Origin: UBA6168 sp964423205
Lineage (GTDB): Bacteria; Bacteroidota; Bacteroidia; Chitinophagales; Saprospiraceae
Reading direction: 5' to 3'
Assembly: GCA_964423205.1 (NCBI GenBank)
Contig: CAYRDX010000005.1
Coordinates: 49,776 to 113,775 of the forward strand
Length of the DNA: 64,000 bases
The position numbers and the translations under genes were made by a program. This document shows, one piece after another, positions 15,801 through 25,693 of this stretch. Position 1 is the first letter of the stretch; each line of letters starts with the position of its first letter. Under the pieces are notes generated by a model, which was not told the DNA's origin, did not search any database, and was given only the letters and a program-made list of their open reading frames with translations.

Positions 15801-18800
15801 ATGAAAAGAACAATTTGCATTTCACTGCTATTACTGGCGATTCAATATTTCAGTAACGCACAAAATGAAGCCCTTTGGATGCGCTATCCGGCTATTTCAC
15901 CGGATGGTAAGACTATCGTTTTCAGTTACCAGGGCGATTTGTATAAAGTGTCGGCTGAAGGAGGAACGGCCATTGTTTTAACAGTGCACGAAGCCCAGGA
16001 CTTTATGCCGGTCTGGTCGAATGACGGTAAGAGCATAGCTTTTGCCAGCGACCGTTACGGCAACTTCGACGTGTTTATTATGCCCGCTGAGGGCGGACAA
16101 GCTACACGCCTGACCTTTCATTCGGCATCCGAATTTCCAAGTGATTTCAGCGTCGATAATTCGGAAGTCATTTATGCTTCCAGTCAATTGGACGCAGCTT
16201 CCAATCAGCAATTTCCCAGTGGGGTATTATCGGAGTTGTTCAAAATCTCAGTGAAAGGTGGTATGCCGAGAATGGTCTTGACCACACCGGCAGAGAGTGC
16301 CCGCTTCAACCGGGCCGGGAACCTACTCGTTTTTCACGACCGTAAAGGCTTTGAGGACGAGTTTCGCAAGCACCACACTTCCAGTGTTACCCGTGACCTG
16401 TGGAAATACGATTTAAAAACAAAGGCTTATCAGAAACTGAGCACTTTCAAAGGTGAGGACCGCAATCCGGTTTTTGCAGCTAACCAGACCGATATTTATT
16501 ATCTCTCCGAAAAAAGCGGCAGCTTTAACATCTGGAAAATGAGCTTGAACGGAGGAAGTGAAAAGCAAATAACCTTTCTCGATAAACACCCTGTCAGGAA
16601 CCTGAGCATCAGCAATGACGGCATCTTATGTTATTCCTTCAATGGGGAGTTGTTCACGTTGAAAGAAGGTGCTTCACCTAAAAAAATTCCGGTTAAGGTT
16701 ATCACAGACAGCCGTTACAATCCTGAGAAAATTATCTCCGTAAATGCCGATGTTACTGAAATGGCACTCGCGCCAGGTGGCAAGGAAGTGGCTTTTGTCC
16801 ACCGTGGCGAAGTCTTTGTTGCCTCTGTCAAAGAAGGTACTACTCGCCGGATTACCTCCACACCGGAACAAGAGCGCAGCGTTAGTTTCAGCCCTGATGG
16901 CCGCACACTCCTCTATGCTTCAGAACGCAACGGAAGTTGGAACATTTATCAAACCAGCCTGGTACGGGATGAAGAGAAGTTATTCTTCAATTCAACTTTG
17001 CTCAAAGAAACTCCCGTTCTGACGACCCCTGCGGAAGAATTTCAACCAGCTTATTCACCGGATGGTAAAGAAGTGGCCTATCTGGAGGAACGCACCACCT
17101 TGAAAGTCATCAACCTGGCGACCAAGGCCGTTCGTACCATTTTGCCTGGTAATAAGAATTACAGCTATTCTGATGGTGACCAACACTACGCCTGGTCGCC
17201 CGATGGAAAATGGTTCCTGGTGGAATTTCTGCAGCCCAATCAATGGATTTCACAGGCAGGGTTGGTCAGTGCCGATGGAGGCAAGGAAGTCATTAACCTG
17301 ACCAAAAGCGGTTACAACAATGGCTCACCCAAATGGGCCATGGATGGCAAAATGATGACTTGGTTCAGCGACCGGGACGGCATGAAAAATCACGCAAGTT
17401 GGGGAGGAGAGGGTGATGTGTATGCGATGTTTTTCACCCAGGAAGCTTTTGACAAGTACAAACTGAACAAGGAAGAGTTTGAACTGAATAAAGAGGAGTC
17501 AAAAAATGCACCTAAGAAAGAAGAGACATCCAATGAGGCGAAAAAAGACACTTCAGTTAAAAAGCCCGAGCCACTTAAGATAGAATTGGATGGGATTGAA
17601 GACCGTAAAATCCGTCTGACCATCCATTCATCACGCTTGGCAGATGCCATTTTGTCAAAGGATGGTGAAAAGCTTTTTTACCTGGCAAGGTTTGAAAAAG
17701 GCTGGGATTTATGGCAAACGGAGTTGCGGAGCAGGGAAACAAAGTTGCTGGCGAAATTAGGCGCCAATGGGGTGGGGGACATGGAGATGGACAAAGAAGG
17801 CAAAACCCTATTTATCATCGCTGATGGTAAAATTTCAAAAATCGACGTTGACGGAGGGAAAAGGGAAGGTGTGAATGTGAAAGGTGAAATGGCTCTGAAT
17901 GAAGCCCTGGAAAGAGAGTTTTTATTTGAACATGCATGGAGGCAGGTGACCAAAAAGTTTTATAAACCTGATTTGCATGCTGTGGATTGGAATTTTTACA
18001 AAAAGGAATACAGTCGTTTTCTCCCCTATATCAACAACAACTACGACTTTGCCGAAATGCTGAGCGAATTACTCGGCGAACTCAATGCTTCACATACAGG
18101 AGCCCGCTACAGGCCCAGGGCAGAAAATGGCGACCGAACAGCCTCTTTGGGTTTATTCTATGATGAAGACTTTACGGGACCTGGTTTGAAAATACAGGAA
18201 GTGATGGCAAAAAGTCCTGTTGTGAAAAGCACCAGCAATATCAAAGCCGGTGTAATCATCGAAAAAATAGATGGTGAAACCATCACTACCACCACCAATT
18301 ATCACAGCCTGCTCAATAGGAAAGATGGTAAAAACACCCTGCTATCTTTGTACGACCCGGTCACGAAAAAAAGATGGGATGAAGTGGTAAAACCCATCAC
18401 CCAGGGCGAGGAAGGAGAGTTGCGCTATCAACGTTGGGTGGAGCGCTGCCGCTTTCTGGTGGATAGTCTCAGTGGCGGCAAGGTTGGATATGTGCATGTG
18501 CGCGGCATGAATGATTCGAGTTATCGCACCGTTTACGAAGATGCTCTGGGTAAGAATGGCAGCAAGGATGCATTAGTGGTGGATACGCGATTCAATGGTG
18601 GAGGCTGGCTGCACGACGACCTGGTGACTTTTCTGAATGGCAAGAAATACATGACTTTCATGCCTCCAAACCAGAACATCGGTTCAGAACCTCAATTCAA
18701 ATGGCATCGACCAAGCATCGTCGTCATGAGTGAAAGCAATTATTCCGATGCACACATGTTCCCATACGCCTATAAGGAATTGGGCATAGGCAAACTGGTG

Positions 18801-19031
18801 GGCATGCCGGTGCCCGGTACAGGTACTGCCGTTTGGTGGGAAACCCTGCAAAACGGGATGGTTTTTGGCATCCCTCAAATCGGTATGGTGGGTAATGATG
18901 GGAAATATCTGGAAAACACTCAGCTTGAGCCCGACATTTTAGTTCCCAACGAACCAGGAGCAGTCAGTAAAGGCCGCGATCAACAGATAGAAGCTGCGGT
19001 TAAGGAGTTGATGAAGAACCTGAAACCCTGA
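15801..19031 (+). CDS. Tricorn-like protease (S41 family) with TolB/PD40 propellers
   Basis: A 1076-residue exported protein (signal peptide MKRTICISLLLLAIQ, cleavage near SNAQ). The first 570 residues are two beta-propeller regions with repeated PD40/TolB motifs such as ISPDGKTIVF, WSNDGKSIAFASDR, FSPDGRTLLYASERNG and YSPDGKEVAYLEE. A Lys/Glu-rich linker follows near 590-620, then a helical cap (EHAWRQVTKKFYKPDLHAVDW), a PDZ-like domain, and the S41 core with VGYVHVRGM, LVVDTRFNGGG and SNYSDAHMF (nucleophile Ser near 982). Tricorn homologues degrade peptides of intermediate length. The ATG at 15801 is chosen for its signal peptide. A strong hairpin follows the stop. Confidence 0.88.
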   Translation: MKRTICISLLLLAIQYFSNAQNEALWMRYPAISPDGKTIVFSYQGDLYKVSAEGGTAIVLTVHEAQDFMPVWSNDGKSIAFASDRYGNFDVFIMPAEGGQATRLTFHSASEFPSDFSVDNSEVIYASSQLDAASNQQFPSGVLSELFKISVKGGMPRMVLTTPAESARFNRAGNLLVFHDRKGFEDEFRKHHTSSVTRDLWKYDLKTKAYQKLSTFKGEDRNPVFAANQTDIYYLSEKSGSFNIWKMSLNGGSEKQITFLDKHPVRNLSISNDGILCYSFNGELFTLKEGASPKKIPVKVITDSRYNPEKIISVNADVTEMALAPGGKEVAFVHRGEVFVASVKEGTTRRITSTPEQERSVSFSPDGRTLLYASERNGSWNIYQTSLVRDEEKLFFNSTLLKETPVLTTPAEEFQPAYSPDGKEVAYLEERTTLKVINLATKAVRTILPGNKNYSYSDGDQHYAWSPDGKWFLVEFLQPNQWISQAGLVSADGGKEVINLTKSGYNNGSPKWAMDGKMMTWFSDRDGMKNHASWGGEGDVYAMFFTQEAFDKYKLNKEEFELNKEESKNAPKKEETSNEAKKDTSVKKPEPLKIELDGIEDRKIRLTIHSSRLADAILSKDGEKLFYLARFEKGWDLWQTELRSRETKLLAKLGANGVGDMEMDKEGKTLFIIADGKISKIDVDGGKREGVNVKGEMALNEALEREFLFEHAWRQVTKKFYKPDLHAVDWNFYKKEYSRFLPYINNNYDFAEMLSELLGELNASHTGARYRPRAENGDRTASLGLFYDEDFTGPGLKIQEVMAKSPVVKSTSNIKAGVIIEKIDGETITTTTNYHSLLNRKDGKNTLLSLYDPVTKKRWDEVVKPITQGEEGELRYQRWVERCRFLVDSLSGGKVGYVHVRGMNDSSYRTVYEDALGKNGSKDALVVDTRFNGGGWLHDDLVTFLNGKKYMTFMPPNQNIGSEPQFKWHRPSIVVMSESNYSDAHMFPYAYKELGIGKLVGMPVPGTGTAVWWETLQNGMVFGIPQIGMVGNDGKYLENTQLEPDILVPNEPGAVSKGRDQQIEAAVKELMKNLKP

Positions 19032-19051
19032 GTCTGTTTACGAAAATCCTT

Positions 19052-19084
19052 AATGACCCGGTGACTCGCAGTCACCGGGTCATT
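19052..19084 (+). terminator. Strong hairpin terminator after the tricorn-like gene
   Basis: TGACCCGGTGAC and GTCACCGGGTCA form a perfect 12-bp stem with a TCGCA loop, extended by flanking AA/TT pairs, 22 bp after the stop codon. Confidence 0.75.
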
Positions 19085-19117
19085 TGTCAAGATAGCGTTC
19101 GGTTTAAAACGAAACAA

Positions 19118-19140
19118 GCCGGCCCCATATTGGAGCCGGC
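19118..19140 (-). terminator. gdhA terminator
   Basis: On the minus strand GCCGGCTCC and GGGGCCGGC pair over nine positions with a 5-nt loop, followed by TTGTTTCGTTTT. It lies about 50 bp beyond the gdhA stop. Confidence 0.75.
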
Positions 19141-19190
19141 CGGTGTTTGTTCCGAACAGAAGTCCGGAGGACTATAATATCTTACAAAAT

Positions 19191-20552
19191 TTAAACTACG
19201 CCTTGTCCCAACATAGCATCGGCTACTTTAACGAAACCACCGATGTTGGCACCCTTCACGTAATCAATTCTGCCATCTTTCAATGTGCCATAACGGACAC
19301 ATTGGCTGTGGATATCCTGCATGATTCTGTGAAGACGCTGATCCACTTCTTCCCTGGTCCAGGAAATCCTAAGGCTGTTTTGTGACATCTCGAGACCGGA
19401 GGTGGCAACTCCACCAGCGTTGGCAGCTTTTCCGGGAGCATAGAGAATCTTCGCATTTTGGAAGACTTCGATGCCTTCTTCATTTGTAGGCATGTTAGCA
19501 CCTTCAGCAACACCTATGCAGCCGTTTTTAACCAATGCCTTGGCATCGTTACCGTCTATTTCATTCTGAGTAGCTGATGGGAATGCGAGGTCACATGGGA
19601 TGTTCCATGGCTTTTCGCCCGGTAACCACAACAGACCATACCTGTTGGCAAACTCTACGATGCGCCCGCGCTTTTGATTCTTTAGTTCCAGAATGAAAGC
19701 GAGCTTTTCACGGTCAATACCTTCCTTGTCGTAAACGGTACCATCGGAATCTGAACAAGCGTGAACAGTGCCACCGAGATCCAGAATCTTCTCTATTGTA
19801 TATTGGGAGACGTTACCGGAACCAGAGACAACACATTTCTTACCTGCCAGGCTATCGCCTTTTGTTTTTAACATTTCCTCCATGAAATAAACTGTACCGT
19901 ATCCAGTCGCCTCCGGACGAATCAAGCTACCACCATAGGTCAGACCTTTGCCGGTAAATACACCTGTATGCTCGTTGATGAGTTTCTTGTACATGCCATA
20001 CATGTAACCAACTTCTTTTCCGCTAACGCCGATATCACCTGCCGGTACGTCGGTGTTGTCACCTATGTGACGGAACAATGCAATCATAAATGCCTGACAG
20101 AACTTCATTATTTCCAACTCGGATTTTCCTTTAGGGTCGAAGTTGGAGCCACCTTTACCGCCACCCATTGGAAGGGTAGTGAGGCCATTTTTCCAGATTT
20201 GCTCGAAACCAAGGAACTTCAAAATGCTGAAGTTCACCGACGGGTGGAAACGAAGACCACCTTTGTATGGACCAATGGCGTTATTAAACTGAACCCTATA
20301 GCCTCTGTTCACTTGAGTCTGACCTTTGTCGTCAACCCAGGTGACTTTGAAACTGATAGCCCTGTCGGGTTCTACACAGCGGTCGAGAAGGCCGAATTCT
20401 TTGTATTTAGGATGATCATTGACAAACGGAATGACGCAAGCTGCCCATTCGCCCACAGCCTGGTGGAATTCAGGCTCATTTGGACTGCGATGCTTCATCC
20501 CTTTCATGAATTTTTCGTAGTCAATTGGATTGGATTTGATTAGGAAGTCCAT
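19191..20552 (-). CDS. gdhA: NADP-type glutamate dehydrogenase (hexameric)
   Basis: A 453-residue enzyme of the usual length for the small hexameric class, which makes glutamate from 2-oxoglutarate and ammonia. Landmarks: RVQFNNAIGPYKGGLRFHPSVN, LTTLPMGGGKGGSNFDPKG with the catalytic Lys, VPAGDIGVSGKEVGYM with the catalytic Asp, GYGTVYFMEEM, and the dinucleotide fold VVSGSGNVSQYTIEK followed by ACSDSDG, where Ser-Asp in place of an acidic residue fits NADP preference. The C-terminal GVATSGLEMSQNS block is complete. It has a strong terminator and a 368-bp divergent upstream region, so it is probably monocistronic and a central nitrogen-assimilation gene. Confidence 0.96.
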   Translation of the reverse strand: MDFLIKSNPIDYEKFMKGMKHRSPNEPEFHQAVGEWAACVIPFVNDHPKYKEFGLLDRCVEPDRAISFKVTWVDDKGQTQVNRGYRVQFNNAIGPYKGGLRFHPSVNFSILKFLGFEQIWKNGLTTLPMGGGKGGSNFDPKGKSELEIMKFCQAFMIALFRHIGDNTDVPAGDIGVSGKEVGYMYGMYKKLINEHTGVFTGKGLTYGGSLIRPEATGYGTVYFMEEMLKTKGDSLAGKKCVVSGSGNVSQYTIEKILDLGGTVHACSDSDGTVYDKEGIDREKLAFILELKNQKRGRIVEFANRYGLLWLPGEKPWNIPCDLAFPSATQNEIDGNDAKALVKNGCIGVAEGANMPTNEEGIEVFQNAKILYAPGKAANAGGVATSGLEMSQNSLRISWTREEVDQRLHRIMQDIHSQCVRYGTLKDGRIDYVKGANIGGFVKVADAMLGQGVV

Positions 20553-20920
20553 AATTAGAGATTTTGGTATTAAGATAAATAACGTGGTTATGAATGCGAT
20601 ACTGGAAGCAAGAAGCCAATTTCAGAGGCTGCTGCTCCATTTTTGGCGTGGTAAATATGGCGTTACATAGTGGGTTAGACAAGAACTTTTGTCAGTTATT
20701 TTTGTCATTAATTTCACCTATTGCAGAGAATAAAATAAGGAATCCCCCATCTTTTTTAAGATTTCTTTTGTGGAAGCAATCCTTGTCCAAATATAGTTTA
20801 TTTGCTGTTAAGGCTGATTTTACCAATTTATGTGTACTCTGTGAGTAGCTATACTACTTATACTTTGGCTATTTTTGAGATTGGAAATCTTTTATAACGG
20901 ATATTTACTCAAAATTGGCC
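20553..20920. other. 368-bp divergent intergenic region between gdhA and a lactonase-like gene
   Basis: No gene is supported. It holds two perfect TATTTTTG elements on the plus strand, at 20698-20705 and 20870-20877; the second is correctly placed for the gene at 20921. I did not find a clear -7 element for gdhA on the minus strand. Confidence 0.5.
20870..20877 (+). promoter_or_regulatory. -7 element (TATTTTTG) for the gene at 20921
   Basis: A perfect TAnnTTTG element 51 nt before the start codon. Confidence 0.5.
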
Positions 20921-21973
20921 ATGAAGAAAAAGCTGCTCCTCGCCGCACTTAGTATTTTAGTTATACTCTTTGCTCTTTCTTTTCGAACACTTTATCATGC
21001 AGGTTCTTTCAAGAAAATCAATCCACACTCTGATTTTGAAGCTACTGTATTGAAGGGTATTACAGGGGCTGAAGACATCACATTTGACCAAACTACAGGC
21101 ATAGCTCTTATTTCGGCGGACGACAGGAGGAAGGTACTGTCAGGCTCACCTTCTAAAGGTGGTATTTATGCCCTTGATGTAAGCAGTTCGGAAAAGCTAT
21201 TTGTAGAACTCACTGCAGGGTTCACAGAAGACTTTCATCCACATGGAATTTCCCTTTACCATGATGGCTCTGACTCAACGAAATGGCTGTTTGTTGTAAA
21301 TCACCGGACCAATGGGCATTTTATCGAGATCTTTCAATGGACGGATACAACATTGGTTCATTCCGAAAGTATTCAAAACAGTATGATTGTGAGCCCTAAC
21401 GATGTTCTCGGTGTTGGGAAAAGGCAGTTTTATTTCACCAATGACCACGACAGCAGTGGGGGTGTTTCCCAACTCAAGGACTTCCTGCTCATTGGTACTG
21501 GCCAGATTGGATTCTATGATGGTGAAAATGCTGAAATACTTTCCAGGGGAATCAACTATGCCAACGGAATAACCATCAGTCCCGACGGGCTTTATGTTTA
21601 TGTTGCAGCCTGCACTGCTGGTAAAATATTCGTTTACAAGCGGGAGCCATGGACCCTGGAAGGACAGATAGATTGTAAAACAGGAATTGATAATCTGGAA
21701 ATGGATGAGAATGGTGTGCTATGGACTGCAGCACATCCCAAATTGCTGGCCTTTCTCGAACATGCCAAAGATGCCAGCAAGCGTTCTCCCAGTCAAATAC
21801 TCAGGATAAGTTTAGCATCCCCTGCCATGGCTTCAGAAATAAAAGAGATTTACCTGAGTGATGGTAACCCCTTATCCGGGTCGTCTGTAGCGGCTGCGTA
21901 CGGAGGTAAAATACTTATGGGCACGGTGTTCGAAGATGGTATTCTATTGGGTAACCTGGAGAATCAGGAGTAA
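20921..21973 (+). CDS. Paraoxonase/arylesterase-like six-bladed propeller hydrolase
   Basis: A 350-residue protein from ATG 20921; a TTG six bases earlier is also in frame but unnecessary. An N-terminal hydrophobic helix (LLLAALSILVILFAL) anchors or exports it. The propeller carries the calcium-site motifs of the paraoxonase group: GAEDITFD, FHPHGISLY, SPNDVLGVG, FYFTNDHDSS, YANGITISPDG and IDNLEMDENG. Paraoxonases are calcium-dependent lactonases and arylesterases; bacterial members may act on lactones, including acyl-homoserine lactones, but the substrate is not predictable here. It lies alone, convergent with a TonB-dependent receptor gene. Confidence 0.8.
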   Translation: MKKKLLLAALSILVILFALSFRTLYHAGSFKKINPHSDFEATVLKGITGAEDITFDQTTGIALISADDRRKVLSGSPSKGGIYALDVSSSEKLFVELTAGFTEDFHPHGISLYHDGSDSTKWLFVVNHRTNGHFIEIFQWTDTTLVHSESIQNSMIVSPNDVLGVGKRQFYFTNDHDSSGGVSQLKDFLLIGTGQIGFYDGENAEILSRGINYANGITISPDGLYVYVAACTAGKIFVYKREPWTLEGQIDCKTGIDNLEMDENGVLWTAAHPKLLAFLEHAKDASKRSPSQILRISLASPAMASEIKEIYLSDGNPLSGSSVAAAYGGKILMGTVFEDGILLGNLENQE

Positions 21974-21984
21974 CCAAGCTGCTC

Positions 21985-24363
21985 CTAAAACTCATAATCC
22001 AGACGCAGTGTCACATTCCTCGGCGCCTCCTGTAATCCCGGTCGGCTGCTGTATTCTGTGTTCAACAGGTTGTTACCAATAAGAGAAGCTTTCAGTTTGT
22101 CAGTGAAATTATAAGCTCCCCTTACGCCAAGCAGCACGTGACCATTGGCGTGCTCTTTTCTGAATTTGCGGAGGCCTGGCACAACGAGCGCTTCAAATAT
22201 TTCATCGATGTTTTCCATGTCGCTGTTGTAAATCAAACTCAAACCAAGGCTGGCCCTCTTTAGTTTGGATTCCATATCCAGTTTGAAGGCATGGCGGTAG
22301 CGGTATTTGAGGATGTTTTTACAATTACTCAGGTCATGGCAAATAGATGAATTGACGGCATTTCGGTAGGCTTCCGTTTCACGGTAGTCGAAGCTACCAA
22401 ACTTGAGGGAGTCAATGGGTGCAAATTCTTTAAATTTTGGGTCGATATATGTGTACCCGATCAGAACATTGGTTTCCATTCCAAACATATCACCCCTGCC
22501 GGTTATGCTGGCCTCGATTCCCTTGATGCGTGTGTCACCAATATTTTGGGCCTGAAAACCTGTAAAAAACAAATCGACGAAGGTGAATTCCATCATATTG
22601 TCGTATTCTGACCAAAAGGCAGCAAGATCCAGAAATCCACTGAACTGACTAACTTTGAAACCCTGCCTCAAGCCGACTTCTCCACTCCAGCCAGTTTCAG
22701 AATTAAGTTTGAAATTGGGACTGATTGGAATACCGCCAAAGAAGGTAAAAATGAATTTTTCGGCAATCGTGGGGAACCTGTAACCTTGTCCCCATGAGGC
22801 TCGCAGAAAGGTATATGGCGCTACTTTGTAACTGGTACCCACCCTTGCCACGGGCTTCGATTCCTTGATTTTACCATTGGGGATAACTCCTTTGAATTTC
22901 CAGGGTATTCCTCTATTGACCAGATTGTAGGAAATGGTATCTGGCGTCAGCACGAGGTTTTCTTCGAAACGGAAACCGAGGGAGAAATTCAGTCGCTCAA
23001 AAAACTTCTTATCCAATTGAACATAACCGGCGAGATTTCTCGCTGTGAAGGTAGTGTCCCCATAAAGTGGAGCGCGCACTTTATTGCCATTGTAAACAAA
23101 ACCGGAAGTAACAACCACTCCCCAGTTTTCCATTTTGCGCTGGAATTGGTATTCTGAGTAGTAGAAATCGGATATGTTGGTTTGGTCCGCCTCAGCAGTT
23201 CCGGTTTCATTTTCCACGCTGTAAAAGCGGGCCATAACCTTGTGCCGGTTTCCTGAGGGGTCGAAGTAAACCATAAATGGATCGATGTTGTAGCGCAGGC
23301 TACTCGATCTTGAAATGGCAGCACCCGGCCTGTAAATCAAAGCATCATCGCCTTTCCAGAAGAAAAATGAAGAGCCTTTTGACTTGTTGAAAACGCTGTT
23401 TACTCCAATGGAAAAACGGTCGGTAAAACGATAACGCAGGTTGGCATTGATTCTTCCCCTTCTCGACATGGTGCTGTCGTTATGGCTGTTATTGCGATAA
23501 TAGTATCCTCCCAAAACCAGGTCGAATTTTTCCATTTTCCTTTTGTGTGAAAAGCTAACTCCGGTTGTATATGGTCTTGCCTGATCTTTCCACCAGATGG
23601 AAGTCTCGTCAGATGGGTCCATAATATACCGGTAATATGGTGAGATGCGGGTTTCTGGTTCAGCTTTAGCGTAAGCCGTTCTTACGTTGATGATGCCATT
23701 CAGTGCTGAGGAACCATATAGCGCAGAAGCTGCGCCTTTTACCACTTCTATTTGTTCCAGGTTCTCCAATGGCATATCCTCCCACTGAGGGAATCCCGAG
23801 TCGGGCTGATAGATGGGCATATCATCGAGGAGTAAAAGAACCCGGCTGCCCGCTCCGTAAGAAAAGCCCGACCCTCCGCGGATATTGGCCTGGTCGCCAA
23901 TCATGCTGACTCCGGGTACTTTATCGAGCAACCCGCTCAAGGAGGTTTGATTGGTACTGTGGATGAGATTGGGTTTGATGACGTCCAGAGAGATGGTGAC
24001 TTCACCCAGTTCGCGCTCATGTTTGCCGGATGTTACCGTCGCGGTTTTCAGGATATTGGCGCTGATGCTTAGGCCAAAATTCATGGTAAGTATCTCGCCG
24101 GCCCTTATATTGATTTTTTCACTTTTCGATTCATAACCAATATAACTCACCGTGACGTTGTGTTCGCCTGCAGGAACCTTTATCCTGTAACTACCATCCA
24201 GATCGGTAATGGCTCCAATATTTCCAACTACAACTGTTGCTGAAATGAGTGGGATGTTTTTTCCTTCTTCCGTGATTCTACCCCGCAGTTCCGCCTGTTG
24301 GCCCATACTTGCCACCGAAGACACAAAAAACAATACCCCAAGAGAGGTGATAGACTTGTTCAT
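21985..24363 (-). CDS. TonB-dependent outer-membrane receptor with carboxypeptidase-type N-terminal domain
   Basis: A 792-residue protein with a signal peptide (cleavage near SMGQQ), a CarboxypepD_reg-like beta domain (about 25-105: LRGRITEEGKNIPLISATV, then GSYRIKVPAGEHNVTVSYIGYES), a plug domain (about 120-230: VPGVSMIGDQANIRGGSGFSYG, then VEVVKGAASALYGSSALNGIINV) and a beta-barrel to the C-terminus ending in RLDYEF. It imports a ligand with TonB energy. No SusD-like partner is adjacent, so it is more likely a metal, cofactor or siderophore receptor than a SusC-type glycan receptor. Confidence 0.9.
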   Translation of the reverse strand: MNKSITSLGVLFFVSSVASMGQQAELRGRITEEGKNIPLISATVVVGNIGAITDLDGSYRIKVPAGEHNVTVSYIGYESKSEKINIRAGEILTMNFGLSISANILKTATVTSGKHERELGEVTISLDVIKPNLIHSTNQTSLSGLLDKVPGVSMIGDQANIRGGSGFSYGAGSRVLLLLDDMPIYQPDSGFPQWEDMPLENLEQIEVVKGAASALYGSSALNGIINVRTAYAKAEPETRISPYYRYIMDPSDETSIWWKDQARPYTTGVSFSHKRKMEKFDLVLGGYYYRNNSHNDSTMSRRGRINANLRYRFTDRFSIGVNSVFNKSKGSSFFFWKGDDALIYRPGAAISRSSSLRYNIDPFMVYFDPSGNRHKVMARFYSVENETGTAEADQTNISDFYYSEYQFQRKMENWGVVVTSGFVYNGNKVRAPLYGDTTFTARNLAGYVQLDKKFFERLNFSLGFRFEENLVLTPDTISYNLVNRGIPWKFKGVIPNGKIKESKPVARVGTSYKVAPYTFLRASWGQGYRFPTIAEKFIFTFFGGIPISPNFKLNSETGWSGEVGLRQGFKVSQFSGFLDLAAFWSEYDNMMEFTFVDLFFTGFQAQNIGDTRIKGIEASITGRGDMFGMETNVLIGYTYIDPKFKEFAPIDSLKFGSFDYRETEAYRNAVNSSICHDLSNCKNILKYRYRHAFKLDMESKLKRASLGLSLIYNSDMENIDEIFEALVVPGLRKFRKEHANGHVLLGVRGAYNFTDKLKASLIGNNLLNTEYSSRPGLQEAPRNVTLRLDYEF

Positions 24364-24627
24364 ATAGTTTGTTTTTAAAGAAAGACATGGTAAAGATAAA
24401 ATTTTGGTGTTTTCTCAAGAGTGGGTAAGAATTGGTATCTCAAATGTTTGTTCGTAAACGAGTATAAGTTAGGAAACGATTTCTCCAGGAAATAATTTTG
24501 AATTGCCTTAAATCCAATCAGTTGGAACAAGAAAAATGTCCCGTTTTGTACAATAGACTAAAAGAATATTTTTCAAATGAATGAAAAATCGGCGATTTTT
24601 ATTCAGTTTTGTCCTAATGGATTACCA

Positions 24628-24635
24628 TAAATTTG
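24628..24635 (+). promoter_or_regulatory. Promoter (TTTG, 16-nt spacer, TAAATTTG) for the T9SS cargo gene
   Basis: A perfect -7 element 62 nt before the ATG at 24690, with TTTG at 24608-24611 at roughly -33 spacing. This is one of the few promoters here where both boxes can be seen. Confidence 0.6.
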
Positions 24636-24689
24636 TACAATCACACTCTGTTAGTTTCGCCCGCCAACCTTTCACAAAAAACAACAACC

Positions 24690-25508
24690 ATGAAAAGACT
24701 TCTACTTTTTTTCTCATTCTGTGTTCTTTCTATCGGAGCCCAAGGGCAGTTCACCTGTGCTCCGAACCCGGCATTTAAGGATTCTTCCGCGGGAGTATAT
24801 CCTATACCTTTCCATGCCACGCTCAGCCCAAAGGGTGGTATTAATACATGTGCTGTAAAAGGAAAATATTACCAATTTGACTTCACAGTGGTGGTTGGTG
24901 ACTCACTTACTTTTTCAGGATTCAAATTTCCCCTTGATTCTGTTGTGGTAAACAAGGTTACCGGGCTGCCTGCCGGACTGCAATATGGTTGCAGTCCTCC
25001 AAACTGCGTTTTCAAGAAAAAAACAATTGGCTGTGCAAGTATTTATGGCACACCAACTGCAGCCGTTGTCCCCGGTAAATTTGCGTTGGTCATTCAGGGT
25101 GCTGTCTATCTGAATGGATCGCCACTTGGTCTGCCCATATCCTTCCCCAACGAAGCACTTGCCCCAGGAAACTATGATCTTCATGTCCTCGCAAGCGATA
25201 CAGAAAAATGCCCGGTTACTATCCCAAGCAACAGTACCGAAAAACTGTCAGAGCAGGTTGCTATGAATTTGCATCCCAACCCTGCATCGGGTTATACCTC
25301 AGTTGAAGTAACTTCTGCTGTAAGTGGCAGTTTCAATATGAGGGTAAGCGACTTGTTGGGCAGAACCCATCAAACTTCAAAAGTATCGGTAATTCAGGGT
25401 GCCAACAGATTCGAGGTCAATGTATCGAACCTTCCCAATGGTCTTTTTGTCGTCACTTTGGAAAACGAATACGGAAAGGTTAACAGTCGGCTTGTCGTAC
25501 AAAACTAA
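24690..25508 (+). CDS. Secreted protein with T9SS type A sorting domain
   Basis: A 272-residue protein starting at ATG 24690, which gives a signal peptide ending near GAQGQF. The mature N-terminal domain (about 20-185) has six or more cysteines (FTCAPNP, INTCAVKG, YGCSPPNCVFKKKTIGCAS), suggesting disulfides, and otherwise no motif I recognise. The last 75 residues match a T9SS sorting domain: MNLHPNPASGYTSVEV, then FNMRVSDLLGR, then NLPNGLFVVTLENEYGKV and a final RLVVQN. It would be exported and attached to or released from the cell surface. It has its own promoter and a hairpin terminator. Confidence 0.8.
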   Translation: MKRLLLFFSFCVLSIGAQGQFTCAPNPAFKDSSAGVYPIPFHATLSPKGGINTCAVKGKYYQFDFTVVVGDSLTFSGFKFPLDSVVVNKVTGLPAGLQYGCSPPNCVFKKKTIGCASIYGTPTAAVVPGKFALVIQGAVYLNGSPLGLPISFPNEALAPGNYDLHVLASDTEKCPVTIPSNSTEKLSEQVAMNLHPNPASGYTSVEVTSAVSGSFNMRVSDLLGRTHQTSKVSVIQGANRFEVNVSNLPNGLFVVTLENEYGKVNSRLVVQN

Positions 25509-25535
25509 TATCACTGACTAAACGCATATTTTCCA

Positions 25536-25562
25536 AAACGCCTTGCCACATGCAGGGCGTTT
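25536..25562 (+). terminator. Terminator of the T9SS cargo gene
   Basis: AAACGCCTTGC and GCAGGGCGTTT form an 11-bp stem (one G-T pair) with a CACAT loop, 27 bp after the stop codon. Confidence 0.7.
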
Positions 25563-25659
25563 GTGTTTACCCTTTCTAACATTATTAAACCTTGATAACC
25601 TTATCCTGTTACTCATCGATGAGCAACGGAATAAAAAAACGCAGAGACCGTTTAAATGC

Positions 25660-25667
25660 TATTTTTG
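25660..25667 (+). promoter_or_regulatory. -7 element (TATTTTTG) for the subtilisin gene
   Basis: A perfect TAnnTTTG element 34 nt before the ATG at 25694. Its position supports that start over the longer open frame from 25592. Confidence 0.6.
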
Positions 25668-25693
25668 CAAACTTTATTAATCAAATTATAGAC

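Noticed and set aside
19968..20543. Plus-strand open frame of 191 codons opposite gdhA
   Set aside because: Antisense to conserved glutamate dehydrogenase sequence; no independent support.
20594..20848. Plus-strand frame of 84 codons between gdhA and the lactonase-like gene
   Set aside because: Low-complexity hydrophobic translation, no start signal, and it ends before the -7 element of the next gene.
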